A DNA stretch of 64,000 bases from Forficula auricularia (Eukaryota > Arthropoda > Insecta > Dermaptera > Forficulidae). The notes beneath the pieces were generated by a model. The model had not been told where the DNA came from. It worked only from the letters and a program-made list of their open reading frames with translations, and made no database searches. Where the stretch lies: assembly GCA_024734495.1 (NCBI GenBank), contig JALMQS010000225.1:3804369-3868368 (forward strand), read 5' to 3'. A program made the translations under genes and the position numbers. Positions 1 to 10,785 of this stretch are shown here, in pieces. Positions within the stretch are counted from its first letter, which is position 1; each line of letters opens with the position of its first letter.

Positions 1-183
1 CATGGTGTGTTCGTAATCCGCAAAAAAGAAAGATAAGAAATAAGAACTGAAAATATTTTCAATTTATTGAAGTGGCAAAACTTAGACATAAGCCTTTCTA
101 TATATGTGGTGCAGAAAAAATCGAGCCATCAAACTTTATTAAATATAATATTATTTTTAACTCTTAAACTATATATATTCATT

Positions 184-696
184 CTTTAATGATGGAATTT
201 TTTTGAGGTCTTTTGGACAGGGTTGTTTACCTGGTGGATGGTAATATAGGATTTTAGCATGAACATTTTTTTCAAACTTGAATGTATAATGATGTGTTTG
301 TTGTACAACTGTACCATTAATTTGATAAGGTAAGATGGGAGCATTCTCCTCTATATATTCATTCTTTTAATAACCGAGAAATGTGCAATAATTGTTTGTA
401 TGAGCGAGGATATTTGATTTGAAAAATGTAACAAAAAAAATGTTGAAATTTTTATTATACCAACAAAATCACAAAATCAGCTATAATTTGTCTCAAGGTG
501 TAAAACTAACTCAGTTCTTGTACGCAGGTTGCTGAGGAAGGCCTATCATATGAGCCAGAAACAACTTAAGTGTTGTACAACAAATACATCATTATACATT
601 AAAGTTTGAAAAAAATTTCATGCTAAAATCCTATATTACCATCCACCAGGTAAACAACCATGTCCAAAAGACCTCAAAAAAATTCCATCATTAAAG
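184..696. repeat. Inverted repeat with 126-bp arms
   Basis: Arm 184-309 is nearly the exact reverse complement of 572-696, with a 260-bp unrelated spacer. The inner arm ends both carry GTTGTACAAC. There is no open frame. It looks like a foldback or MITE; target-site duplications were not resolved. Confidence 0.6.
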
Positions 697-1091
697 TATA
701 CATTTCTGGACACACTGGCATATTATCAAGATGATCGCCATCTAAGTGCCCAAAACTTAACTAATATATTCAATTGTTGATAGTTTTTGAATTTTATAAA
801 AAAAAAAATAAGTAAAATTAAATTAAAAGATACAATTACAAATTATAATACTTTCTCTCAATATCACTTTACATTTAAATAAAGTTTTAATAAAAGATCA
901 AATTCAGTTTGAAATATCAATCAAATGAATAATTTTGAATTAAGCATCATTGATAGAAAGATAAAATATACAAAATAAATATTTCTCAAGTTCAAGCAGT
1001 TCAAATTGGGTGCCTAATTAATCAAGGGCTAAAGTCAACGACCAGTGGCAAGTGTACACTTGCAATAAGTGATAATTTCAATAATGTATTG

Positions 1092-1528
1092 TTAAATAAA
1101 TTTTTATATCAATGAGAATTGTTTTGACCGCGCTATTTGAAAAAGATATTTTATCACGAGACTACTGCGGATTATGCTATTAAAGTCTTGTGGAGTCTTA
1201 AGTCGGGACCAAGAGAAAAAAAGATGTGATCCACTTAGCTACAATCCAACGTGACGTTGGATTGTAGCTAAGTGGATCACATCTTTTTTCTCTCTTGGTC
1301 CAGACTTAAGACTCCACAAGACTTTAATAGCATAATCCGCAGTAGTCTCGTGATGGAATGTCTTTTTCAGATAGCGCGGTCAAAGCAATTCTCATTGATA
1401 TAAAAATTTATTTAAGATCATTATTTCAAGTTAGAAATATATAAGTTCAAATATTATTTTCACTCAATATTTGACAAAAATTCCATACAGTTGATTCGTG
1501 ATCGAATCAAATGTAGAAAACATTCGGT
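1092..1528. mobile_element. Foldback element with palindromic core and 9-10-bp target duplication
   Basis: A near-perfect palindrome (about 1092-1251 against 1253-1415, centre near 1252) is followed by a 113-bp single-copy tail containing a small hairpin (TTGATTCG/CGAATCAA). The insert is flanked by TAATGTATTG at 1082-1091 and 1529-1538. The related repeat at 45885-45900 shows the uninterrupted site. A shorter relative lies at 55858-55987. Confidence 0.65.
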
Positions 1529-1615
1529 TAATGTATTGTTACTTGTAAAATATTAAAAATCATTTACTATTTAATAAAGTTTTTACTCGATTTTTGGCAC
1601 CGCAGTGTTGGCCCA

Positions 1616-2982
1616 GTAAATAGGGGGTTTCAGCTTACATTAATTGCGGGAAAATGATTTTTTTCTAGGATCGTTTGGTGTGGGTATGACAAATCTAGGC
1701 TTGCGACCTCGAAAGTGTGGGGGACAACTTTTGGGGGACGAAAAACCTCGACATTTTTCAGTTTTTCGCTTATAACTCGAAAACAGTTCATATTTTGTAA
1801 ATAACCGTTCTATAGTAAATTAAAGAGACAAAATTTCGCGTCGAATAAAAAAAAATACTGCAAAATTCTTCAAGTAGTTTGATTTTTAATGGGGATCCAA
1901 ATAACAGCCCTCGGGATCACTTTTGAATATAGCAAAAACACGCAATTTTTTCGATTTTTCCCATTTTGACCATGAAGGAGCACGTTTTCGACAAAGACTA
2001 CTCTATACATTTATAAACTAGATTAAACTTTCTACAATTCAAACAAAACTTTATTTTAATTGGATAATGGTAACTTGTGCCGCAATCAGGTTGAAATTTT
2101 GAAAAAATTCAATTTTTTGCAAAAAATCGCAGTTTTCCTTCATAAAATGAAAACCACTCATCCTAGAAACTTGATTTTTATTTCATTCTCTAGGAAGTTT
2201 TATTTATTTGAAGGTTTACTTGAACTACTTTTTTGATAAAACTCTTAGATTTATAGATATCCAGAATTTTCCATGACGCTTTTGATGATTCGGATCATAT
2301 CCTGTCCGGAAAATGTTGGATATCTATAAATCTAAAAGTCTGATCAAAAAAGTGGCTCAAGTATACGTTCAAGTAAATAAAATTTCCTAGAGAATGAGAT
2401 AGAAATCAAGTTTCTAGGATAAGTGGTTTTCATTTTATGGAAGGGAAAAAAACTGCGATTTTTTGAAAGAAATTCCAGTTTTTCAAAACTTCAACATTAT
2501 TGTGTTACTATTACCCAATTAAGATAAAACTTTGTTTACATTGTAGCAAATTTAATATAGTTTGAAAATGTAAAGAGTGATCTTTGTCAAAAACGTGCTC
2601 CTTCATGGTCAAAATGGGAAAAAATAAAAAAAGTGCGAGTTTTTGGGATATTCAAAAGTGATCCGGAGGAGCTGTTTTTTGGATACCCATTAAAAATCGA
2701 ACTACTGGACCAATTTTGCATTATTTTTTTCAATCGACGCTAAACTTTGTTTTCTTTAATTTACTATAGGATAATTATTTACAAAATCTAAACCTTTATA
2801 ACCGAGTTATAAGCGAAAAACTGGAAAAAGTCTGAAAAATTCGAGGTTTTTTGGCCACCAAAAGTTGTCCCCCACACTATCGAGGTCGCATACTCAGATT
2901 TGGCATACCCATACCATACCAAATGATCTTCAAAAAAAAAATTTCCCCGCAATAAATGTAAGGTTTTTGGATCCTCTATTTA
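1616..2982. repeat. 1.37-kb palindromic repeat (PAL-1, full copy)
   Basis: The left arm from 1616 reads back on the other strand from 2982, with its centre near 2290. Landmarks shared by both arms are TTACATTAATTGCGGG-type ends, a GTGGGGGACAACTTTTGG block, and a CCATTTTGACCATGAAGGAG block. Arms differ at many bases, so this is an old palindrome and not a read artefact. Other copies or halves lie at 27.6-28.65, 30.07-30.29 and 59.54-59.93 kb. Confidence 0.7.
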
Positions 2983-2998
2983 TGTATATATATATCTA

Positions 2999-4499
2999 TG
3001 TAAATGGGCGGGCGGTGCACCAGCCCTTAGATATATGGCCAATTAGCCCGGTTATTTTCCGTTATTGGTCAGGGGCTAATTTGTTTGAATAGATGATATA
3101 TATAGATCCGCTGACCAGGAAATAACCGGGCGGCTCAGCCAGCGAGGAAGGAAAGAGGAGAGGTAGCAGCGAGGCGTTGGCAAGCGGGCCGACGCCGCGG
3201 ACTTGGGTCGTAGCCTCCGGGCGGGAAGGGTGTGGGGGCGCTAGAGGGTGGCGAAGGGCAGATAGGGGTTGCAGGGGGCTGATTGGCCCTGTGACAATTA
3301 GGGGGCTGATTAGCCAGGTGATAATTAGGGGGCTAAGTAGCCAGGCGATAATAAGGGGGGCTGATTAGCCCGGTGACAATTAGGGGGCTGATTAGCCAGG
3401 TGATAATTAGGGGGCTAAGTAGCCAGGCGATAATAAGGGGGGCTGATTAGCCCGGTGACAATTAGGGGGCTGATTAGCCAGGTGACAATTAAGGGGCTGA
3501 TTAGCCAGGTGATAGTTGATTCCCCGGAGAGGTATTTGGGACCCCGGGGGTGGGGGGACAAGGGGCAAAGAAAGGTGGCCGAGAGAATAAGGGTTGAGAG
3601 GTGATAATTGATCCCCCGGAGAGGTATTTGGGACCCCGGGGGACAAAGGGCAGAGAAGGGTGGCCCGAGAGAATAAGGGTTGAGAGGTGATAATTATGAC
3701 CACGGGGGAGAGAGAGCTGGTCTTGGGCCGTTAGGGGTGGATCGCCAAGAGGGGGCGAAGCGCGTATGAACGGGCATGAGTGCATGAGTGAGAATGTGAC
3801 GATCGTCAAGGTATGTGTGAAATTATTTAATAATTTATACTTTATTATAGCTTCTAATATAGTCATAGATTACAAGATATGTTTATTTAATTAAGGAAAC
3901 CAATATAAGTAGTCTACTAATTAATAGTCATGTTGCTAACCATTCGGCCCTATGGATTGCTTATCTAACTAAGAGGGATAGCAATACATAGGGCGTCTAA
4001 TTACTTAGGTATGCACAATGAAATAATAATAATATAATTCGGAACCAAATGGGTTGTCAATATATATTGGTTGCTTAATTAGATAAGCATAGTTGATATA
4101 ATAATAATTATCCTTATAATCTTAAGTTGTTAAGCACCAACTAAATTCACTGATTTTATGTAATGACATAATAATAATTACCATTGTTCATGATCTTAAG
4201 TGTCAACTTGAAATTACTGTTTTATCAATTTGCTCCATATGAAATCGTCAAATTAAATTTATCTAATTATTCTGTTAACCAATGTCAAAGCGTACAATTT
4301 TCTTTATTAAATAATTTTATTTATTAATTAATGTTTTATTGAATTTAACTATATTAGATCCTGAAGATTCCCTAATTAAGTTAAGTGGTTTATTTCTCAA
4401 ATTCAGGTAACTACCAGAGAGAGGGGGCCAACCGACCTTCAGGCTTGTTTGACCCTTCCCCCCTTTACTATACGATCATATAAGGGCCCTAAATTTACA
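2999..4499 (+). repeat. 5' LTR of element A
   Basis: Runs from TG at 2999 to CA at 4498-4499 (TTTACA), about 1.5 kb. It holds two kinds of internal tandem repeat (3272-3700) and a GC-rich block near 3180-3330, then AT-rich sequence. A near-duplicate ATAATAATAATTA block is seen around 4102 and 4168. Small reading frames inside it are identical in the 3' LTR and are not genes. Confidence 0.75.
3272..3700 (+). repeat. Tandem repeats inside the LTR
   Basis: About nine units of 27 bp (core GGGGGCTGATTAGCCAGGTG) run from 3272 to 3510. They are followed by two units of about 95 bp that contain GGAGAGGTATTTGGGACCCC. The same arrays recur at 7341-7768 in the 3' LTR with small homopolymer-length differences. 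Confidence 0.8.
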
Positions 4500-4525
4500 A
4501 ATGGTGCCGTGACCAGGATATACTC
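4500..4525 (+). other. Putative primer binding site of element A
   Basis: Immediately after the LTR the sequence is AATGGTGCCGTGACCAGGAT. A TGGTGCC-type start just inside the LTR is the usual position of a tRNA primer site; the tRNA was not identified. Confidence 0.45.
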
Positions 4526-7018
4526 CTGCAAAAAGGGAAACGATCGAGCCTGGGGGTAGAAATTTTTTGAGCCATTTTGAACAAATTTTGGTATGAGGAG
4601 AAAATTTGGTTGAATTTTTTAATATTTTATTTTCTTTTATTCAGGTTTAATAGAATTTTTTTTTGTGTCTTGAGTTGTTGCTTGTCATTTGTATTTTTTA
4701 ATAATTACGTTACTAGAGTTAAATTTTCTTTGGGGTCTTGGATAAAATTTTTTTTGTTGAAGGAATAAAGTAATGTTCGGAGAACGGAAGTGAAATCAAC
4801 CTGATGACAGAGGGGTTTCGCGACGCCGAGGGGGAAAGGGAGGACAGGGACACGCGCTAGAAAGAATCGCGGCAAGTCACGTAGCCGAGGGGGCGGCCTC
4901 TATGGAGGGGAACAGAGGGGCTCCATGCGCAGGGAATCGCGAGATAAATGAGGAGGAAATTCGCAATTTAATTTTTTTTGTGTCTCAACGAAATTAGAGT
5001 TTTGTTCCCTTTCGCCCGTAGCACCTGGAACAGGTCGATTTTGTTAAATTTTTCTTATAGAGACATTTTAATATTATTCCCCAGGTCATAAATCTAATTG
5101 TTTTCTTGATCGTCTTGGTATAATCAGAGAATTGCTGACCTAGCTACTAGACACACCGGCGCCGGCGGGTTTTTAGCGAGAGAAATATCGCTCCGGCCAA
5201 GAGAGTGCAAGTGAGATAGAGAGAGAGGCCACGCTCGCACGGGAAAGTGTGGGTGGGCCGGCGTCCAGGCAATGTGTGCGTGCCTGTCTGCGTGCTCAGT
5301 AACAGCTGACAGCGTTTTGAATTGCCAAATGATCAAATTAACAATAATTTATGATTGAAGTATGAGCAAATGAAATTTTTAGGAGAATCTATAATAAGGG
5401 GTTAGAAAACAATATGTATCACAAATACTCATATTTAATTGGGTGGATAGGACCTTAATTAGTACATTTTACTTAGTTAACAGAGTATCGAAAATCCTGA
5501 GTCGTTTTTTTTTGAAGGAGGCTTCGAGCCATTTTCGAGCAAATTTTTGAACCATTTTGAGGGAAGAATTTTTGAGCTATCTTGGAGGAAAATTTTGAGA
5601 CAGTTTTTGAGGGAAGAATTTCGAGTTATTTGTTTTTGGGGAAAATCCCGAGACTGTTTCCAATAGACTGAGAGGGAAATAATTAAGTGATAGTTACGAG
5701 GGGTTTTGGGGGCAGCACGGGCTGGTCAAATTATTGGAGAGATTTTGAGGTCGCGTCTATCCCTTAAACGAATGGAAAATTAATTTGAAGAGTTATGAAA
5801 AGCTCGAGTATAAAATGCGTACAAATTCAATGAATAGTCATGATGTTTCTGATAGTTCATTTTCGTTCAATTTCGTTTATTTTTATAAATGAAATTTTAC
5901 TATTTGTACGTATCCAATAGTGTACAATTAATTTTCCATTCCGGTGTCTATTATACTACTGCCGAATCGGGGGTAAAATAAACAGGGACATAAATTTTGT
6001 TCGGGGACTGAGCCGAAGGTCGGGACAAATGGTCACCTTAATAACCATGTAGAGGGATCTTGTGACAGTTCATTGAACGATTAGAGGATTAATTTTGAAG
6101 AGTCATGAAAGGCTCGATTGTAAATCATTTGTGAAATTTTGTTTATTTTCATAAATAGAATTGTACTATTTGTACGTGGGTAATTATGTCAAAGCGATTT
6201 CATAAGTAGGAACTCTAGATTTTAAGTATCTTAACATTTTTTATATATAGTAAATATATAGTAACTATAAAGTTATATGACTGGTGCACTGTTCAAATGT
6301 ATATTTTCCACTATTTCCGCTCCCCTCTAAACAAGTCAAGCGCTCGGCCCGGGTGGGGGCTGGCTGGCGGCCACCCTGGCTCGACAACTCTACGTGCCAT
6401 TAAACAGCTGGTACAGGCCCCAACTGGTTTTTTCGACCTAACCGAGGCCGGAACGTCGATGCTCAATGCCGGGGTCACGACGAAGAGGCCCAGCACCAAG
6501 GGGCTGCTCTGATTCGGGCGGTGTCACGAGCCGAAGAAGGCGGCCAGCTGAGATCAGATTTCACTCTGATCCTTCCCCGTGGTTCTGCCACTAGCAGGCG
6601 CCAATTCGAGGCTTAAACGGTCCTCGTTCCCCCCAAGGTCGACTGGTCCAAATACACCAGCGTCCTAGGGACCCACGCAAATTAAGGGATGCGGTAGACG
6701 ACCTCGAGGTACTCCGAGCCGAGGGAGGATGGATGAGGATGGAAGTACCCATCGAGCGACTACGCAAGGGAGCGGTCGCCTGTCCTGCAGGGAGCGCCTG
6801 CAGCACGTTACATTTCCGGCCGGAGGAGGTACCCAGCTACTGGTCCTGGGGGAACTGCCGCCGCTCTCGGGTGGTGGCGACATTACGTGGCACCCCGGCC
6901 GACTCAGGAGCACCCCGAACTCCAGCTGGAGGACGACCACGAGGAGACCCCGGAAGTAGGGTCGCAGCCAAGATGAAATGTTTCCCCCACCCGGCCCCCG
7001 AGGAAATATACACCAGAG
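4526..7018 (+). other. Internal region of element A, no recognisable gag or pol
   Basis: AT-rich to about 6290, then GC-rich to 7050. One frame stays open from 6595 to 7053 (about 150 codons, rich in R, G and P). It has no motif I recognise and may be chance in GC-rich DNA. A 71-codon frame at 6297-6512 is equally unassigned. Bases 5124-5340 are also locally GC-rich. The element resembles a LARD-type derivative. Confidence 0.4.
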
Positions 7019-7067
7019 AAAAGTTGATTCCCTACGGGGAAGTCAACTTTTAGAAAACGGAGGGTAG
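7019..7067 (+). promoter_or_regulatory. Hairpin plus polypurine tract before the 3' LTR
   Basis: AAAAGTTGATTCCC at about 7019 pairs with GGGGAAGTCAACTTTT ending at 7052, giving a strong stem-loop. It is followed by the purine run AGAAAACGGAGGGTAG just before TGTAAATGG at 7068. The purine run fits a plus-strand primer. The adjacent hairpin is unusual and may protect or position it; that role is inference. Confidence 0.5.
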
Positions 7068-8240
7068 TGTAAATGGGCGGGCGGTGCACCAGCCCTTAGA
7101 TATATGGCCAATTAGCCTGGTTATTTTCCGTTATTGGTCAGGGGCTAATTTGTTTGAATAGATGATATATATAGATCCGCTGACCAGGGAAATAACCGGG
7201 CGGCTCAGCCAGCGAGGAAGGAAAGAGGAGAGGTAGCAGCGAGGCGTTGGCAAGCGGGCCGACGCCGCGGACTTGGGTCGTAGCCTCCGGGCGGGAAGGG
7301 TGTGGGGGCGCTAGAGGGTGGCGAAGGGCAGATAGGGGTTGCAGGGGGCTGATTGGCCCTGTGACAATTAGGGGGCTGATTAGCCAGGTGATAATTAGGG
7401 GGCTAAGTAGCCAGGCGATAATAAGGGGGGCTGATTAGCCCGGTGACAATTAGGGGGCTGATTAGCCAGGTGATAATTAGGGGGCTAAGTAGCCAGGCGA
7501 TAATAAGGGGGGGCTGATTAGCCCGGTGACAATTAGGGGGCTGATTAGCCAGGTGACAATTAGGGGGCTGATTAGCCAGGTGATAGTTGATTCCCCGGAG
7601 AGGTATTTGGGACCCCGGGGGGGGGGACAAGGGGCAAAGAAAGGTGGCCGAGAGAATAAGGGTTGAGAGGTGATAATTGATCCCCCGGAGAGGTATTTGG
7701 GACCCCGGGGGGACAAAGGGCAGAGAAGGGTGGCCCGAGAGAATAAGGGTTGAGAGGTGATAATTATGACCACGGGGGAGAGAGAGCTGGTCTTGGGCCG
7801 TTAGGGGTGGATCGCCAAGAGGGGGCGAAGCGCGTATGAACGGGCATGAGTGCATGAGCGAGAGTGTGACGATCGTCAAGGTATGTGTGATAATCTATTA
7901 ATAATTTATACTTTATTATAGCTTCTAATATAGTCATAGATTACAAGATATGTTTATTTAATTAAGGAAACCAATATAAGTAGTCTACTAATTAATAGTC
8001 ATGTTGCTAACCATTCGGCCCTATGGATTGCTTATCTAACTAAGAGGGATAGCAATACATAGGGCGTCTAATTACTTAGGTATGCACAATGAAATAATAA
8101 TAATATAATTCGGAACCAAATGGGTTGTCAATATATATTGGTTGCTTAATTAGATAAGCATAGTTGATATAATAATAATTATCCTTATAATATCAAGTTG
8201 TTAAGCACCAAACTAAATTCACTGATTTTATGTAATGACA
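7068..8240 (+). repeat. 3' LTR of element A, truncated
   Basis: Matches 2999-4168 with only scattered differences, mostly in G runs and two or three substitutions, which suggests a recent insertion. It ends abruptly at TGTAATGACA, where the next sequence belongs to another inverted repeat. Confidence 0.8.
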
Positions 8241-8266
8241 CTTATAATTATACGAGTTTTTTGCAG

Positions 8267-8412
8267 AAATAAACTTGACATTTTAATGAGAATTTTGTTG
8301 CCTGGCAATTAAACGGAAAAAAACTACTTGTGAAAAAAAAATTCTGGTAGTTTTTTGAGTTAAATTGCCCAAAGGCAACAAAACTCGAATTATAAAATAT
8401 CAAGTTTACTTC
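8267..8412. repeat. Small inverted repeat abutting the truncated LTR
   Basis: Bases 8267-8310 and 8362-8412 are inverted relatives sharing AAACTTGA and TTTTGTTGCC blocks. No coding content was seen. It may be the element whose insertion or recombination removed the end of the LTR. Confidence 0.45.
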
Positions 8413-8515
8413 GACCCAAAAAAAAAGCTTGAGTGTAATTCGGTAAGACAATTTAATGAATCAATACGTAAATCACAAAATTAACAAAATTAAATTAAAT
8501 TAAATTAAATAGAAG

Positions 8516-8922
8516 CTAACTCTTCAGTGGACGTTTCTTCAACGAGTTCATATTTTTTTCCACGCAAAACAGCGTAAACTGTCTCCATATTGATGTAGTT
8601 GAATTCACAGTATTCTGAGGCACATTTTTGTTGATAGCTTTTTCAATTTCTCCAGTCGAAGACTCTCCAAATCTCGACATTTTCATACAATGCAAGTTTG
8701 ACATAAAATTGTTTACAATGTTGGTTGTCATGTCAGTGTTGCTAGACACCGATGATGCAGGCCTACTAGAATCTTAAAGCTAGGTTCAGTTTTGTCGCTG
8801 GAAAAGTTAGGGTAAACTTTTTTCGCTGTCATAGTGACAAAAACACCGTTGCTTATGGGACTTTTAGTGTATGAATTAAATTGTCTACTGAAAGTATTGA
8901 CAGACACTGGTTTTTTTGTCAT
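8516..8922 (-). pseudogene. Fragment resembling the N-terminus of a Crypton/KIAA1958-type tyrosine recombinase
   Basis: Two overlapping minus-strand frames (8922-8728 and 8749-8516) are both short. The second contains RFGESSTGEIEKAINK followed by a KN-type helix and a segment like FCVEKN. This resembles the N-terminal DNA-binding helices of Crypton-derived or DUF3504 recombinases. The catalytic R-H-R-Y region is absent. The family call is by eye and tentative; a decayed transposon piece is the safer statement. Confidence 0.35.
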
Positions 8923-8944
8923 CTATATCCTTGAGTTTTAAAAA

Positions 8945-10001
8945 TCTACTCTTATTAAACGAGCAAAAATTGTATATTTATTTATTTATATACCTATATA
9001 TTTATTTATTTATATATTTGTATCTTGGTTCTATTTTGAAAACGGCCCTACCGATTTTGATGAAACAAAATCTATTGACAAGTTTTGAGGATAAAAAAAC
9101 GATCTGGCTAGGTCTGAACCTCATCAAAATTCATCTTAATTGATTTTTTCTTAATTAAAGTAATTATTGATAGATGAAAATCTCAATAAAAAAATGACTC
9201 GCCGGATGTCAGATTAGAACCTGAGACCTCTTGCATCAGAGGCACACACTTTACCACTGGACTATAGAACTATTTTAAAATATCTTTGCTTTTTACTTTT
9301 ACTAAAATGAATATTTTTGAATTAGACTTTATTATAAGTGTGGAAATAATTGAATATATTATATATAGCTATGTATTTAATAAATAGAATTCATTGAATA
9401 AATTGCGGCGAGGCAAATTTGAAATATGTATAATTGAATTAAGCTGAAAGAAAGACAACAATTAATTTTAAATCCAGAAACATTAAATATATTAATAATT
9501 ATTCCTTGGCCTCCCCCCTCCACTCTTCTAATTAAAATTAAATATTCAATTCTCTTTTCTCCGGGCAATTATCCTTGAAATTGTCTTCCTAAAAAATACT
9601 TGCTTGGTGAAAGTTATCACTTCTGTCGCGCGTCCCGAGACGCACATATTTTTTTTAATTTTATGTTTTTATTTCAGATCCTATACGATTTTTTTTTATT
9701 ATTATTTTCCTATTTATTTTTTTATAATGTTTATCAATATGAACGAATGTGGTCAAATTGGTGTACGAGTAAACAAATATACACATAATATGTGGAGCAC
9801 TAGAAAGATAGAAGTACAAAAACTAGATGGGGGTGGGGATGGATGTGGGGGATGAAGGAGGTGGGGTGCAGTTGTGGGGGATCCGGGGGTGAGAGGCGCA
9901 GTTGGGATGGGGTGGGGCGGAGTGGGGGTGCAGTGCTGGGGGCGAGGTGTGTGGTTGGGGGGGTCAGGGGTTACCGTGCATCGCTCGGTGCCTCCAGGTA
10001 C
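8945..10001 (+). mobile_element. Non-autonomous Helitron, complete ends
   Basis: The 5' end is A|TCTACTCTTATTAAACGAGC, shared by at least five other copies here. The 3' end has the hairpin CCGTGCATCGCTCGG followed by TGCCTCCAGGTACT. The last 180 bp are G-rich on the plus strand. No Rep/helicase gene is present. A tRNA-like segment (9196-9272) sits inside. The 3' end lacks the usual CTRR, so the class call rests on the 5' TC, the 3' hairpin and lack of inverted ends. Confidence 0.65.
9196..9272 (-). other. tRNA-like sequence (possible tRNA pseudogene or SINE head)
   Basis: Read on the minus strand it has an A-box-like TAGTCCAGTGGTAAAGTG, a CCTCT/AGAGG anticodon-type stem, and a B-box-like AGGTTCTAATCT in a TCAG/CTGA stem. 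The acceptor stem does not pair. It could act as an internal Pol III promoter, but looks decayed. Confidence 0.4.
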
Positions 10002-10014
10002 TGTCTTATTAAAA

Positions 10015-10312
10015 CTGAAAATTTTGGCTATGGGTTTTCAGAAGCGTGATTATCGTTCATTCAAAGAATTAAGGATAATGTCAAGAATATAAGTGAAAAA
10101 GCTCATTTTAAATTTAATCTCCTCTGTTAAGGGTTCATCGACAGTTTCTTCATAGTTAAATTAACGCTTTTTCCTTCTTGCTCTAACTTTAGTTTTTGAA
10201 GGAATTCCTGTGCATTCAAGATTTTCTGCAGCAATTTTCATCTGATCATTTCCAGATTGTCCATAACTTTTCACTTTTTGTATGGTACATGGACCAATAG
10301 AGAAAAGCATTG
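10015..10312 (-). pseudogene. hAT-type transposase fragment (ZMYM1-like)
   Basis: On the minus strand from about 10312 a frame reads a segment ending KVRARRKKR, then a stop. After that stop the same frame continues NYEETVDEPLTEEIK and ILDIILNSLNER. The pattern of a basic run, then E/D-rich linker, then hydrophobic LNER helix is typical of the middle of ZMYM1-like (TTF zinc finger) hAT transposases. Stop codons show it is dead. It is cut on one side by the Helitron end and on the other by diverged sequence. Confidence 0.5.
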
Positions 10313-10527
10313 TGTAAAGATAATTAATTATTGAATGGTTCCAATTGTATTTTGATTTCGCTGCTTATGCCGCTCCCTTACTGTGCCGCCTGATGCGGCC
10401 GCCTCTCTGCATCATAGCACGGCACGGCCCTGTACGTATCACAACGATAAATGGTGAACAGGAGATTATGTCGCATCTTAATTGAACTAATCTTTGGCTA
10501 TTATAGACACTAATGCTAGAATAGCTA

Positions 10528-10781
10528 GTACCTGGAGCCACCGAGCGATGCACGGTAACCCCTGACCCCCCCTACCGAAACCACCCACTTCGCCCCCACC
10601 ACCGCACCCCCACTCCACCCCAACCGCGCCTCCCAGGTCGAAGTCCAGACCTAGCCAGATCGCTTTGTCATCCTCAAAACTTGTTAATAGAATTTGTTTC
10701 ATCAAAATCGGTAGAGCCGTTTTCAAAATAGAACTTAGATACAAATATATAAACAAATATATATACAATTTTTGCTCGTTT
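10528..10781 (-). mobile_element. Short Helitron derivative (internally deleted)
   Basis: Minus-strand copy of the same family. The 3' hairpin end is at 10528-10555 and the C-rich plus-strand complement of the G-rich tail follows. It then jumps to the 5' region (AAAACGGCTCTACCGATTTT), ending in GCTCGTT at 10780, a few bases short of the 5' terminus. The next element abuts it. Confidence 0.65.
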
Positions 10782-10785
10782 ATAA

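Larger units (their letters stand above)
108..1601. repeat. Interspersed element with GGTGCA...AAATCGAG termini, interrupted by insertions
   Basis: The two ends are inverted relatives: GGTGCAGAAAAAATCGAG at 108 and the complement of GGTGCCAAAAATCGAG ending at 1601. Bases 774-1081 and 1539-1600 match 46292-45825 in inverted orientation, so a second copy lies at 45.8-46.4 kb. The copy here is expanded by the inverted repeat at 184-696 and the foldback at 1092-1528. No coding capacity was seen. A non-autonomous DNA transposon is likely. Confidence 0.5.
2999..8240 (+). mobile_element. LTR retrotransposon A (non-coding, 3' LTR truncated)
   Basis: Direct repeats 2999-4168 and 7068-8240 are almost identical. 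They start with TGTAAATGGGCGGGCGG and bracket 2.6 kb of internal sequence. A primer-site-like sequence follows the left repeat and a purine tract precedes the right one. No gag, protease, RT or integrase frame is present, so any movement would need proteins from another element. The right LTR breaks off at 8240, about 330 bp short. Confidence 0.8.

Noticed and set aside
3177..3368. 63-codon frame repeated exactly at 7247-7438
   Set aside because: Identical because it lies in both LTRs; no conserved motif, and it covers the tandem repeats.
3272..3510. Regular repeats that could suggest a CRISPR-like array
   Set aside because: Units are contiguous 27-bp tandem repeats without unique spacers, lie inside a eukaryotic LTR, and are copied in the second LTR.
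4102..4180. Possible origin or attachment site from short AT-rich direct repeats
   Set aside because: The ATAATAATAATTA repeats are inside a retrotransposon LTR in a eukaryotic genome; no supporting context.
8916..9143. Hydrophobic YLFIYLY-type frames (also 17649-17858, 10487-10768)
   Set aside because: Translations of (TATTTATT)n tracts and conserved Helitron 5' sequence, not membrane proteins.
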